From the NCBI GenBank assembly GCA_030604975.1, contig JAUVUV010000092.1:1-7729 (forward strand): 7,729 nt of DNA, given 5' to 3'. Shown one piece after another: positions 1-6,387 of the stretch; positions within the stretch are counted from its first letter, which is position 1; every line of letters starts with the position of its first letter. The notes under the pieces are model-generated. The model had not been told where the DNA came from. It saw nothing but the letters and a program-made list of their open reading frames with translations, and did not search any database. The position numbers and the translations under genes were made by a program. The stretch comes from Candidatus Glassiibacteriota bacterium (lineage in GTDB: Bacteria > Gemmatimonadota > Glassbacteria > GWA2-58-10).

Positions 1-156
1 AAAAATATCTCGCAACCTGGACATTGGGTACCTGAGCAGGAAATTCGCATACGGGAGTGATCGGAGGCTGCTTAGGCGCTTTTACTTTATTCAGGACGAT
101 TGATTGCCCGCAACTTTGTATTTAATCGCTTTTCTTAAGCAAAAGAGAGTGTATCA
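1..156. other. Upstream spacer, possible tail of a preceding gene
   Basis: No complete gene is visible. On the plus strand one frame is open from base 2 to a TGA at 101-103 (33 residues, basic, ending ...FYFIQDD), and another is open from base 1 to a TGA at 58-60 (19 residues). Either could be the C-terminus of a gene that begins before the window, but neither is long enough to recognise. The last 50 bases are A/T-rich and could hold the promoter of the next gene; TTGATT at 100-105 with TTTAAT at 121-126 has only a 15-base spacer, so I do not call it. Confidence 0.3.
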
Positions 157-651
157 ATGATTGAGCTTAGCATTTCCGGTCTTGGCATAGATAGTTCCAA
201 CAACTCACCCGTAGTTCTTCTCAAAGAGAAAGACGGTGAGCGGGTGCTGCCGATCTGGATCGGGCCGAGCGAAGCCAGCGCTATTGCCATGGAAATCTCA
301 GGAGTAAAATTCAAACGGCCGCTGACCCATGATCTGTTCAAGCAATGCCTGGTCGATCTCGGGATTTCCCTGGAATCGGTTTTTATCAGTGAACTGAAAG
401 ATAATACCTATTACGCCAGGATATACCTGAATCACCAGGGGAAACAGATCGAACTGGATGCCCGGCCCAGCGACTCTATCGCTTTGGCACTCCGCATGAA
501 AGCACCGATTCATACCACGGATGAGTTGCTCGAAAACGCTAGCAAGATCATGCCGAAAACTGTAAAACAGTCTGAAGAGTACGACCCGGAAAAACTCCGG
601 GAAACCCTTCGAAAGATGAATCCAGAGGATTTTGGCAAGTTTTCATTTTAG
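157..651 (+). CDS. Bifunctional nuclease (DUF151/BFN) family protein
   Basis: This is a 164-residue soluble protein of the DUF151 (bifunctional nuclease, BFN) family; no signal peptide or membrane segment is visible. Family hallmarks appear in order: an N-terminal beta strand MIELSISGLG, LPIWIGPSEA (31-40), RPLTHDL (54-60) and DARPSDSIALALR (101-113). The acidic/basic C-terminal tail ends NPEDFGKF, as in many bacterial members. Some plant and thermophile relatives have reported DNase/RNase activity; the cellular role in bacteria is poorly defined, so the nuclease label is a family label and not a demonstrated function. The ATG at 157 follows AGAGAG (144-149) by seven bases. The gene is followed by a long gap with its own promoter for the aromatic genes, so it is probably a separate transcription unit. 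Confidence 0.9.
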   Translation: MIELSISGLGIDSSNNSPVVLLKEKDGERVLPIWIGPSEASAIAMEISGVKFKRPLTHDLFKQCLVDLGISLESVFISELKDNTYYARIYLNHQGKQIELDARPSDSIALALRMKAPIHTTDELLENASKIMPKTVKQSEEYDPEKLRETLRKMNPEDFGKFSF

Positions 652-790
652 GCAGTACCTCTCGAATCGGCGTTAATCACTAAGCGGTCGAACCGGCAAT
701 TGAATCGTATTCAGCGAATGATCGCAAATTATAACCTCCGGGCGGTCAAATTTTTATGAACAGGTCTGGTGCATAATCAAATCAAATTCC
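652..790. other. Spacer after the nuclease gene, no gene seen
   Basis: No reading frame with coding character is visible. The only terminator-like element is a weak 3-bp stem (ACC 734-736 with GGT 744-746) followed by CAAATTTTTATG. It could help end the upstream transcript but is too short to call. A small CGGT-CGA-ACCG inverted repeat lies at 685-695. Confidence 0.5.
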
Positions 791-819
791 TTGACTGGCT
801 GGTGAGGATTTATTAAAAT
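791..819 (+). promoter_or_regulatory. Sigma-70-type promoter for the aromatic leader
   Basis: TTGACT (791-796) is a five-of-six match to the -35 consensus, and TAAAAT (814-819) is a five-of-six match to the -10 consensus. They are separated by exactly 17 bases, the optimal spacing. Transcription would start near 826. That places the promoter about 310 bases upstream of the chorismate mutase ATG and puts a leader reading frame and an intrinsic terminator inside the untranslated leader. The match is visible directly; activity is inferred. Confidence 0.65.
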
Positions 820-879
820 AAATTCAATCAAGTTTTTGTTACGTGTCTGAATGTAAGTATCTGCTGTCAAATTTTTGTC

Positions 880-884
880 GGGGG
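880..884 (+). promoter_or_regulatory. Ribosome binding site of the leader peptide
   Basis: A run of five G residues lies five bases before the GTG at 890. It can pair with the CCUCC anti-Shine-Dalgarno with one G-U wobble. It is the best translation signal in the leader and supports GTG 890 over the in-frame TTG at 875, which has no site in front. Confidence 0.45.
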
Positions 885-889
885 TTAGC

Positions 890-928
890 GTGTATTATTT
901 GTATTTGTACCTCCTGTTTCCAGCTTAA
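890..928 (+). CDS. Tyr-rich leader peptide of the attenuator
   Basis: A 12-codon frame starts with GTG (890-892) and ends with TAA (926-928), encoding MYYLYLYLLFPA. Four of the eleven residues after the initiator are Tyr (codons at 893, 896, 902 and 908), four are Leu and one is Phe. The genes directly downstream make DAHP and prephenate, the pathway leading to Tyr and Phe. A GGGGG ribosome site stands five bases upstream, and an in-frame stop at 854-856 bounds the frame. The frame's 3' half overlaps strand 1 of the leader hairpin, as a sensing peptide requires. The peptide itself probably has no function once made. The caveats are the GTG start and the fact that the A/T-rich TATT/TTG repetition could give Tyr codons by chance. 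Confidence 0.55.
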   Translation: MYYLYLYLLFPA

Positions 929-937
929 TCTTTCCTC

Positions 938-1001
938 TGATAGTGAGGTAACAGACCGCAGACACTTAAGCATATTTCGATACTAACCAAACCCACTATC
1001 A
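938..1001 (+). promoter_or_regulatory. Antiterminator pairing in the aromatic leader
   Basis: TGATAGTG (938-945) is perfectly complementary to CACTATCA (994-1001), giving eight contiguous pairs. Skipping A946, GGT 947-949 adds three more pairs with ACC 991-993. This uses most of the terminator 5' arm, so it excludes the terminator stem. The same segment can instead be held by the upstream 1:2 hairpin or by a small CCTC/GAGG stem (934-937 with 945-948). Confidence 0.5.
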
Positions 1002-1020
1002 AATCGATAGTGGGTTTTTG
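989..1020 (+). terminator. Rho-independent terminator / attenuator
   Basis: A perfect 12-bp stem is formed by AAACCCACTATC (989-1000) and GATAGTGGGTTT (1006-1017) with a five-base loop AAATC. The 3' arm runs into a T tract of five (1015-1019), followed by GTTATT. The stem strength and T tract are typical of an intrinsic terminator. Because a promoter lies upstream and the chorismate mutase start lies 119 bases downstream in the same direction, I read it as a leader attenuator and not only as the end of the nuclease transcript. Confidence 0.85.
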
Positions 1021-1123
1021 TTATTAAGAAGGACACCAGAGCCGGTATCGGCCCAAGCAGGTTTTTTTCACTTGCAGAGAAAAGAAACTCTGTTATCCGG
1101 GCATATTCCGGGAGTGTTTGAGC

Positions 1124-1129
1124 AGAAGG
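1124..1129 (+). promoter_or_regulatory. Ribosome binding site deciding the chorismate mutase start
   Basis: AGAAGG ends nine bases before the ATG at 1139. An in-frame TTG at 1118 lies upstream of this site and has only GGGAG three bases before it, which is too close. The ATG is therefore the better start and removes seven residues (starting MSRRFIV) that do not fit the family. Confidence 0.7.
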
Positions 1130-1138
1130 TTCATTGTT

Positions 1139-1432
1139 ATGGAAAAAGAAATCAATGACTGGCGCTTGAAAATAGACGAGATCGACGAGAAACTGGTCGA
1201 GTTGTTCAACCTCCGGGCCGAGTACGCCAGCGAAATCGGCAATGTCAAGAAAAAGTTGAGAATCTCGATTTATAATCCGGAGAGGGAAAACCAGATTTTC
1301 ACTCATGTACAAGCACGCAATCAAGGGCCTTTGTCAAACGAGGCGATTCGCCGCCTGTTTGAACGAATAATAGACGAAACCCGCCGTCTGGAACGGGAAA
1401 GTTTCGAAAAGGAGCAGGGCAATGGTCATTAG
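1139..1432 (+). CDS. aroQ: Chorismate mutase, AroQ class, monofunctional
   Basis: This 97-residue all-helical protein is predicted to convert chorismate to prephenate, the branch step towards Phe and Tyr, in the cytoplasm. It has the size of a free-standing AroQ-alpha domain. Using the E. coli P-protein mutase numbering I remember, the active-site set is present: Arg9 (for R11), Arg26 (for R28), Lys37 (for K39), and Arg49-Glu50 in NPERE (for R51-E52). Asn46 replaces D48, Thr81 replaces S84, and Glu85 takes the Q88 position, a substitution known in other AroQ enzymes. No prephenate dehydratase, dehydrogenase or ACT domain is attached. Its last 11 bases overlap the DAHP synthase gene, so translation is probably coupled and the two proteins may form a complex, as mutase/DAHP synthase pairs do in other bacteria. 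Transcription probably depends on the leader attenuator. Confidence 0.9.
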   Translation: MEKEINDWRLKIDEIDEKLVELFNLRAEYASEIGNVKKKLRISIYNPERENQIFTHVQARNQGPLSNEAIRRLFERIIDETRRLERESFEKEQGNGH

Positions 1433-2441
1433 CATGCGGCCTGATGCCACCGAAGCTCAAATCGAGGCAGTTATCCGAAAACTGCAGGAGCTGAATCTCG
1501 ACTCCCACCGCTCTACTGGTGTAAACCGCACTGTGATCGGCGCAATCGGTGATATCTCCCAGATCGATACCCGTGATTTCGAGATCCTGGAAGGTGTGGA
1601 CGAGGTGGTGCGCATAAGCGCCCCTTACAAGCTTGCCAGCCGGCAGTTCAAGTCGAACAATACGGTAATCAAAATCGGTGAGGTTGAAATCGGGGGCAGG
1701 GAAGTGGTGGTTATTGCCGGCCCCTGTTCCATAGAGGACAGCGAACAGATTGACAAGATCGCCCGCCTGGTGGCTGCAAGCGGCGCCAGGATTCTTCGTG
1801 GCGGGGCTTTTAAACCGCGCACTTCTCCCTACAGTTTCCAGGGACTTGGTGAGAACGGGCTGAAAATTATGCGCGAAGCGGCTGATAAATACAACCTGGC
1901 TATCTGCAGCGAAATCATGGATGCAAGCCAGATCGGGCTGATGCTAAACTATGTGGATATCCTTCAAGTGGGCGCCAGGAACATGCAGAATTATACCCTG
2001 CTGCGCAGTCTGAGCAAGCTGAATAAGCCGGTTCTCCTCAAGCGCGGTCTCTCTGCCACAATCGAGGAACTGCTGATGTCTGCCGAATATATCCTCGCTG
2101 GCGGAAACCAGGAGGTCATCCTCTGTGAGCGCGGAATCCGCACTTTCGAAACTTATACACGCAATACAATGGATATCTGTGCCATACCGGTGGTCCAGAA
2201 GCTTAGCCACCTGCCGATTATTGCCGACCCGAGCCATGGTACCGGTATCCGGGATAAGGTGCTGCCAATGGCGCGTGCCGCTATCGCCGCAGGGGCCGAC
2301 GGTCTTATCGTGGAGGTTCATCACGACCCGAACAAGGCAGTCAGCGACGGCGCCCAGAGCCTGTACCCCGAACAGTTCGACAAGCTGATGAAAGAACTTG
2401 AAATTATCGCCAGGGCCATAGGAAGAACCCTCGGCATTTGA
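1422..2441 (+). CDS. aroF: 3-deoxy-7-phosphoheptulonate (DAHP) synthase, type I-beta
   Basis: This enzyme condenses phosphoenolpyruvate with erythrose 4-phosphate, the first step of the shikimate pathway. The 339-residue protein begins with a ferredoxin-like regulatory domain (about 1-70), followed by a TIM-barrel catalytic domain. Visible catalytic motifs are GPCSIED (100-106), GGAFKPRTSPYSFQG (127-141), KRG (207-209), CERGIRTFETYTRNTMD (235-251), DPSHGTG (269-275), EVHHDP (298-303) and SDGAQSL (308-314). The expected metal ligands are Cys102, His272, Glu298 and Asp309, the same positions I recall for the Thermotoga maritima enzyme, where Tyr and Phe inhibit through the N-terminal domain. 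The ATG at 1422 has AGGAG (1410-1414) seven bases upstream, inside the mutase gene; a second in-frame ATG at codon 5 is less well placed. The symbol follows common use for this class; some annotations use aroA or aroG. Confidence 0.96.
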   Translation: MVISMRPDATEAQIEAVIRKLQELNLDSHRSTGVNRTVIGAIGDISQIDTRDFEILEGVDEVVRISAPYKLASRQFKSNNTVIKIGEVEIGGREVVVIAGPCSIEDSEQIDKIARLVAASGARILRGGAFKPRTSPYSFQGLGENGLKIMREAADKYNLAICSEIMDASQIGLMLNYVDILQVGARNMQNYTLLRSLSKLNKPVLLKRGLSATIEELLMSAEYILAGGNQEVILCERGIRTFETYTRNTMDICAIPVVQKLSHLPIIADPSHGTGIRDKVLPMARAAIAAGADGLIVEVHHDPNKAVSDGAQSLYPEQFDKLMKELEIIARAIGRTLGI

Positions 2442-2621
2442 TTTAACTAAAAAATCTCTTAAAGGATGCGGTGAAACGATGTTCGAATTTGCCATCCATA
2501 TCCGATGGTACTCTACTACCAGTTTGCGTCTCCTCTCCTAATCTCTGGTTGTGTAACAACTTGTTAATAATACAGTTAATAAAATTAACGATACTGGGAT
2601 TTATATCTCAGGGAGGTATAA
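2442..2621. other. Spacer between the aromatic and leucine genes
   Basis: This 180-base spacer becomes strongly A/T-rich after about 2550 and may hold the leu promoter, but no -35/-10 pair with good spacing is convincing. Inverted repeats are visible: TGCCATC 2490-2496 with GATGGTA 2504-2510 (one G-U), GTTGT 2548-2552 with ACAAC 2556-2560, and GTTAAT 2575-2580 with ATTAAC 2584-2589. None is followed by a T tract, so there is no intrinsic terminator. A 20-codon frame at 2479-2541 ends ...SLRLLS. No T-box motif is seen. Confidence 0.4.
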
Positions 2622-4193
2622 ATGTCTGACAACAGGCGAAAAATTGTCATTTTCGATACCACCCTTCGTGATGGAGAACAGTCCCCTGGATGCAGCATGA
2701 ATCTGGAAGAAAAACTCAGAATGGCTCTCCAGCTTGAGAAACTCAATGTTAATGTGATCGAAGCAGGCTTCCCGATCGCCAGCGAGGGAGATTTCAAGGC
2801 GGTCAATCAGATATCCAAACAGGTCAGGGGCGCGATAATCGCCGGGCTTGCCAGGGCGGTCAAGATCGATATCGACCGGGCCTGGGAAGCTCTTAAAAGT
2901 GCAGCCAAGCCCCGGATTCACACTTTTATCGCCACCAGCGATATTCATCTCAAGTACAAGCTGAAAAGGAGCCGCCAGGAGGTGTTAGACGCAGCCGTGG
3001 CGGCGGTCAAGCTGGCAAAGAGCTACTGCGAGGATGTCGAGTTCTCCTGCGAGGATGCCGGCCGCACCGACGACGAATACCTGGCCCAGGTGGTCAAGGC
3101 CACGATCGAGGCTGGCGCTACGACAATAAATATCCCGGATACTGTCGGGTATGCGATTCCCAGCCAGTGGGGTGCGCGGATCAAGCACTTGGTGGAAAAC
3201 GTGCCCGACCTGACCCAAAAAGCGGTCCTGAGCGTGCACTGCCATAACGACCTTGGCCTTGCGGTGGCCAACTCAGTCGCTGCCTGCCAGAACGGAGCAG
3301 GCCAGGTCGAGTGCACGATCAACGGTATCGGCGAACGTGCCGGCAACGCTTCACTCGAAGAGTTTGTCATGGCCTGCCGCACCAGACCCGACCTTCTGGA
3401 TTTCACCACGGATATCAAGACCAAGGAAATCTATCCCTCAAGCCGCCTGCTGAGCAACATTACCGGCGCTTTCGTCCAGCATAACAAGGCGATTGTGGGA
3501 AAGAACGCTTTTGCGCATGAGGCCGGAATCCATCAGGATGGAGTGCTCAAGGATTCTCTGACCTATGAGATCATGACCCCGCAGTCCGTGGGTATCCACA
3601 AGAGTGATATTGTGCTGGGCAAGCACTCCGGACGCCACGCGCTGGATAACCGGTTCAGGGAGCTCGGGTTCGAGCTGGAAAAGAAAGACCTGGACAAGGC
3701 TTATGTTCTTTTTACCAAGCTCGCTGACCAGAAAAAGAACATTACGGATGAAGATCTGCTGGCCATAGTCCAGAACGGCATCCAGAATATACCTGAGAAG
3801 TGGCACTTGAAATACATCCAAACCGTGGGCGGAAACCAGATAGTGAGTTCGGCTACTCTCGTGCTAACTGACAAGACCACTGGTGAGGATGTGAAAGACG
3901 CAGCCACCGGGGACGGTCCGGTGAGCGCCCTGTGCAACACAATCGACCGTATCGTCGGCCTGGAGGGCATTCTCAACGATTACCAGGTGCACTCGATCGC
4001 TGAAGGCCGAGACGCTGTGGGGGAGGTCTTCCTCAGGGTCATTTTCGACGGGGTGGAGTACATGGGCAAAGCGGCGAGTACCGACGTGATGGATGCCACC
4101 GCCAGGGCCTATCTCAACGCAGTGAACAAGGCGCTTTTCGCCCGCGAACACGGCGTTGATAAGGATAAACAGAAAGCGAAGAGAGGGGTTTAA
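2622..4193 (+). CDS. leuA: 2-isopropylmalate synthase
   Basis: This enzyme condenses acetyl-CoA with 2-ketoisovalerate to give 2-isopropylmalate, the committed step of leucine synthesis. The 523-residue length equals the classical enterobacterial enzyme. The N-terminal TIM barrel starts with FDTTLRDGEQSPG (11-23), whose Asp12 is a metal ligand and Arg16 catalytic. HCHNDLGLA (206-214) supplies the two His ligands, GIGERAGN (235-242) supplies Asn242, and HEAGIHQDGVLK (299-310) and HKSDIVLGKHSGRHAL (326-341) belong to the linker region. TFIATSDIHLKYKLKRS (101-117) is typical of LeuA and argues against citramalate or homocitrate synthase. The C-terminal LeuA dimer/regulatory domain (about 395-505, with EGRDAVGEVFLRV) is intact, so feedback inhibition by leucine is expected. 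GGAGG (2612-2616) lies five bases before the ATG. It heads a four-gene leu cluster. Confidence 0.96.
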   Translation: MSDNRRKIVIFDTTLRDGEQSPGCSMNLEEKLRMALQLEKLNVNVIEAGFPIASEGDFKAVNQISKQVRGAIIAGLARAVKIDIDRAWEALKSAAKPRIHTFIATSDIHLKYKLKRSRQEVLDAAVAAVKLAKSYCEDVEFSCEDAGRTDDEYLAQVVKATIEAGATTINIPDTVGYAIPSQWGARIKHLVENVPDLTQKAVLSVHCHNDLGLAVANSVAACQNGAGQVECTINGIGERAGNASLEEFVMACRTRPDLLDFTTDIKTKEIYPSSRLLSNITGAFVQHNKAIVGKNAFAHEAGIHQDGVLKDSLTYEIMTPQSVGIHKSDIVLGKHSGRHALDNRFRELGFELEKKDLDKAYVLFTKLADQKKNITDEDLLAIVQNGIQNIPEKWHLKYIQTVGGNQIVSSATLVLTDKTTGEDVKDAATGDGPVSALCNTIDRIVGLEGILNDYQVHSIAEGRDAVGEVFLRVIFDGVEYMGKAASTDVMDATARAYLNAVNKALFAREHGVDKDKQKAKRGV

Positions 4194-4263
4194 AAGTTCG
4201 GCTAAGCCCACTCTGACCCTTTGATAGTAAATCAAGGTTTAGACCAGCAAGAGGTGCAGGAAT

Positions 4264-5661
4264 ATGGGCAAGACAATGTTCCAGAAGATCTGGGATGCTC
4301 ACGTGGTCTGCGAATCAGACGGGATCACAATCCTCTATATAGACCGCCATCTGGTTCACGAGGTAACCTCGCCGCAGGCTTTCGAAGGCCTGCGGCTGGC
4401 CGGCCGCAGGGTTCACAGGCCGGAGGCAACCTATGCGGTACCGGACCATAACGTGCCTACAGTAAACCGCGATAAACCGATCTCCGATCCTTTGTCCGCC
4501 AAGCAGCTAAAGGCCCTGCGCGACAACTGCAGGGATTTCGGGATCACCCTTTTCGACATGGATGACCTTCGCCAGGGTGTCGTGCACGTGATAGCTCCGG
4601 AGCAGGGACTGACCCTGCCGGGAACGACTATAGTCTGTGGCGATTCCCACACCGCCACCCATGGAGCATTCGGTGCGCTGGCCTTTGGTATCGGAACCAG
4701 CGAGGTTGAGCACGTTTTCGCTACCCAGACCCTGCAGCAGCGCAAGCCCGAGTCCATGCTGATCAAAATCGACGGTAAGCCTCAGGATAATATCAGGCCG
4801 AAAGATGTGATCCTTGCAGTGATCGGAAAGATCGGCACCGCAGGCGGAACCGGCTTCGTGATCGAGTACGCCGGCGGGGTGGTGCGCAAGATGTCCATGG
4901 AAGGCCGGATGACACTCTGCAACATGTCTATCGAGGCCGGGGCGCGGGCCGGCATGGTGGCCCCGGATGAGACAACTTACGAATATCTCGAGGGGCGGCC
5001 GTTTGCACCCAGGGAAGAGAACTTCACCAAAGCGGTCGAAGCCTGGAAAACGCTGCCCTCGGACCCGGATGCCCGGTTCGACAAGGTTATTGAACTGAAT
5101 ATTGACTATATCAAACCCCAGGTTACCTGGGGTACCTCTCCCGGCATGGTTACCGATATCGACGGCAAGGTGCCTGATCCGGCCCAGGCCAATGATCCTA
5201 ACGAGCGAAAGACTGTAGAGCGTGCGCTTGAATACATGGGCCTGGAGCCCAACACACCGATCAAGGATATCACTATCGACAGGGTTTTTATCGGTTCCTG
5301 CACCAACGGTAGAATCGAGGATCTGAGAGAGGTTGCGGAGTTTGTCAGGGGCAAGAAGGTTGCCCCTTCGGTTTCGGCGTTGATCGTGCCTGGAAGCGGG
5401 CTGGTGAAGATGCAGGCTGAAAAGGAAGGGTTGGACAGGATTTTCACTGAGGCAGGGTTCGAGTGGAGAGCAGCCGGTTGCTCGATGTGCCTTGCAATGA
5501 ACGATGACAAGCTCAAGCCCGGAGAACGTTGCGCCTCCACCAGCAACCGCAATTTCGAAGGCCGTCAGGGCAAGGGCGCCAGAACGCACCTGGTCAGTCC
5601 GCTGATGGCTGCAGCTGCTGCTGTTGCCGGGCGCTTTGCCGACCCACAGACTATGAATTAA
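4264..5661 (+). CDS. leuC: 3-isopropylmalate dehydratase, large subunit
   Basis: LeuC is the Fe-S subunit that, with LeuD, isomerises 2-isopropylmalate to 3-isopropylmalate in the cytoplasm. The 465-residue length is normal for the bacterial LeuC type. The [4Fe-4S] ligands are visible as Cys346 in GSCTNGR (344-350) and Cys406 and Cys409 in GCSMC (405-409). Other aconitase-family motifs are DHNVPT (61-66), CGDSHTATHGAFGALAFGIGT (125-145) and the C-terminal TSNRNFEGRQG region (426-436). The gene starts 70 bases after leuA. The ATG at 4264 has GAGGTG (4251-4256) seven bases upstream and is preferred over the in-frame ATG at 4276. A strong inverted repeat lies inside codons 36-49. A long minus-strand open frame covers much of this gene and is a codon-bias shadow. 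Confidence 0.97.
   Translation: MGKTMFQKIWDAHVVCESDGITILYIDRHLVHEVTSPQAFEGLRLAGRRVHRPEATYAVPDHNVPTVNRDKPISDPLSAKQLKALRDNCRDFGITLFDMDDLRQGVVHVIAPEQGLTLPGTTIVCGDSHTATHGAFGALAFGIGTSEVEHVFATQTLQQRKPESMLIKIDGKPQDNIRPKDVILAVIGKIGTAGGTGFVIEYAGGVVRKMSMEGRMTLCNMSIEAGARAGMVAPDETTYEYLEGRPFAPREENFTKAVEAWKTLPSDPDARFDKVIELNIDYIKPQVTWGTSPGMVTDIDGKVPDPAQANDPNERKTVERALEYMGLEPNTPIKDITIDRVFIGSCTNGRIEDLREVAEFVRGKKVAPSVSALIVPGSGLVKMQAEKEGLDRIFTEAGFEWRAAGCSMCLAMNDDKLKPGERCASTSNRNFEGRQGKGARTHLVSPLMAAAAAVAGRFADPQTMN
4371..4410 (+). repeat. Alternating inverted repeats inside leuC
   Basis: GCCGCAGG occurs twice (4371-4378 and 4403-4410) on either side of its reverse complement CCTGCGGC (4389-4396). The middle copy can form an 11-bp stem with the upstream copy (4371-4381 with 4386-4396, one G-U) or an 8-bp stem with the downstream copy, but not both. 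The encoded SPQAFEGLRLAGRRVHRPE looks like normal LeuC, so this may be only codon choice. Confidence 0.6.
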
Positions 5662-5697
5662 CAAAATCTTTAAGTACGGAAAAAGCAGAGTGATATT

Positions 5698-6324
5698 ATG
5701 GAACCTTTTAAGAAACTTACCGCACTGGCGGCGATACTGGACCGCCAGAATGTTGATACCGACCAGATAATACCCAACCAATTCTTGAAAAAAATCGAGC
5801 GAACCGGATTCGGAAAGCACCTGTTCCGCGACTGGCGCTACCTTGACGAGGAGGAAACCCGGCCAAACCCGGATTTTATCCTCAACGCACCCCGCTACCA
5901 GGGGGCCCGGATCCTGGTCACGCTGGACAATTTCGGCTGCGGCTCGAGCCGGGAGCATGCTCCCTGGGCCCTGATGGAGTACGGTTTCCGCTGTATTATC
6001 GCCAAGAGTTTCGCGGACATTTTTTACAACAACTGCCTCAAGAACGGCATGCTGCCTGTTGTCTTAGCCTCCGAAGAAGTTGATCGGCTGATTGCCGAGA
6101 TCCAGGCCAATGAGGGTTGCAAGCTGACTGTCGTCCTCGAGAGACAGCAGGTCTCAAGCCCCGGAGGCGGCTGTTACAGCTTCGGCATCTCCCCTTTTGC
6201 CAAAGACTGCCTGCTCCGCGGGCTCGACCATATCGGCTGGACACTGCAATTCGCTGGTCAGATCGAGCAGTTCGAGCAAGCTTATCATCGAAGTAATCCC
6301 TGGGTTGTAATTCAACAGGGTTGA
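5698..6324 (+). CDS. leuD: 3-isopropylmalate dehydratase, small subunit
   Basis: LeuD is the swivel-domain partner of LeuC. The 208-residue protein shows DRQNVDTDQIIP (15-26) and DNFGCGSSREHAPWAL (77-92), the substrate-binding loop with the conserved GCGSSREHA core. It also has the IAKSFADIFYNNCLKNGMLP segment (101-120) and the usual hydrophobic C-terminal part (GLDHIGWTL 175-183). It starts 36 bases after leuC. Its ribosome site is weak, only GAGTGA (5688-5693) four bases before the ATG, so translation may depend on coupling to leuC, which would also keep the subunits balanced. No truncation or frameshift is seen. Confidence 0.96.
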   Translation: MEPFKKLTALAAILDRQNVDTDQIIPNQFLKKIERTGFGKHLFRDWRYLDEEETRPNPDFILNAPRYQGARILVTLDNFGCGSSREHAPWALMEYGFRCIIAKSFADIFYNNCLKNGMLPVVLASEEVDRLIAEIQANEGCKLTVVLERQQVSSPGGGCYSFGISPFAKDCLLRGLDHIGWTLQFAGQIEQFEQAYHRSNPWVVIQQG

Positions 6325-6387
6325 CCGGATTTCAACTCACAGGATATCAAAAATATACAGTATAACAAAATTGAGAGGAGAGGCTCG

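Larger units (their letters stand above)
826..1020 (+). promoter_or_regulatory. Putative Tyr/Phe transcription attenuator leader
   Basis: This leader lies between the promoter and the chorismate mutase/DAHP synthase genes and has the parts of a classical ribosome-mediated attenuator. A Tyr-rich 12-codon frame (890-928) overlaps strand 1. Strand 1 (908-921) can pair with strand 2: TACCTC 908-913 with GAGGTA 945-950, or alternatively 914-921 with 947-954 with one mismatch. Strand 2 (938-945, TGATAGTG) can instead pair with strand 3 (994-1001, CACTATCA), extended by 947-949 with 991-993 across one bulged base. Strand 3 is also the 5' arm of the terminator (989-1017). Stalling at Tyr codons would cover strand 1 and free strand 2 to form the antiterminator; fast translation would allow the 1:2 hairpin and then termination. 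The pairings are seen in the sequence; the mechanism is inferred. A further long-range pairing, GTGTCTG 843-849 with CAGACAC 959-965, is possible. Confidence 0.6.

Noticed and set aside
843..986. A 47-codon Cys-rich plus-strand frame from GTG 843 to TAA 984-986 in the aromatic leader
   Set aside because: It has no ribosome site before the GTG, no recognisable fold, and it overlaps the better supported Tyr-rich frame and the RNA stems. The Cys codons arise from reading the TGT/TAT-rich stretch in another frame.
1041..1067. A second terminator after the attenuator: GCCG 1041-1044 with CGGC 1049-1052 followed later by a seven-T run
   Set aside because: The stem has only four pairs and nine bases separate it from the T run, so it does not fit an intrinsic terminator.
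1118..1138. TTG start adding seven residues to chorismate mutase
   Set aside because: The AGAAGG ribosome site lies downstream of the TTG and fits the ATG at 1139, and the extra residues do not match the family.
826..1138. T-box or metabolite riboswitch as the leader's identity
   Set aside because: No T-box consensus (AGGGTGG-type) or known riboswitch core is recognisable, while the Tyr-rich frame and pairings fit translating-ribosome attenuation. A novel ligand-binding RNA cannot be fully excluded by eye.
4507..5958. A 483-residue minus-strand open frame opposite leuC and leuD
   Set aside because: The plus strand encodes complete LeuC and the start of LeuD with all catalytic motifs. The antisense frame has no family motif and follows from codon bias.
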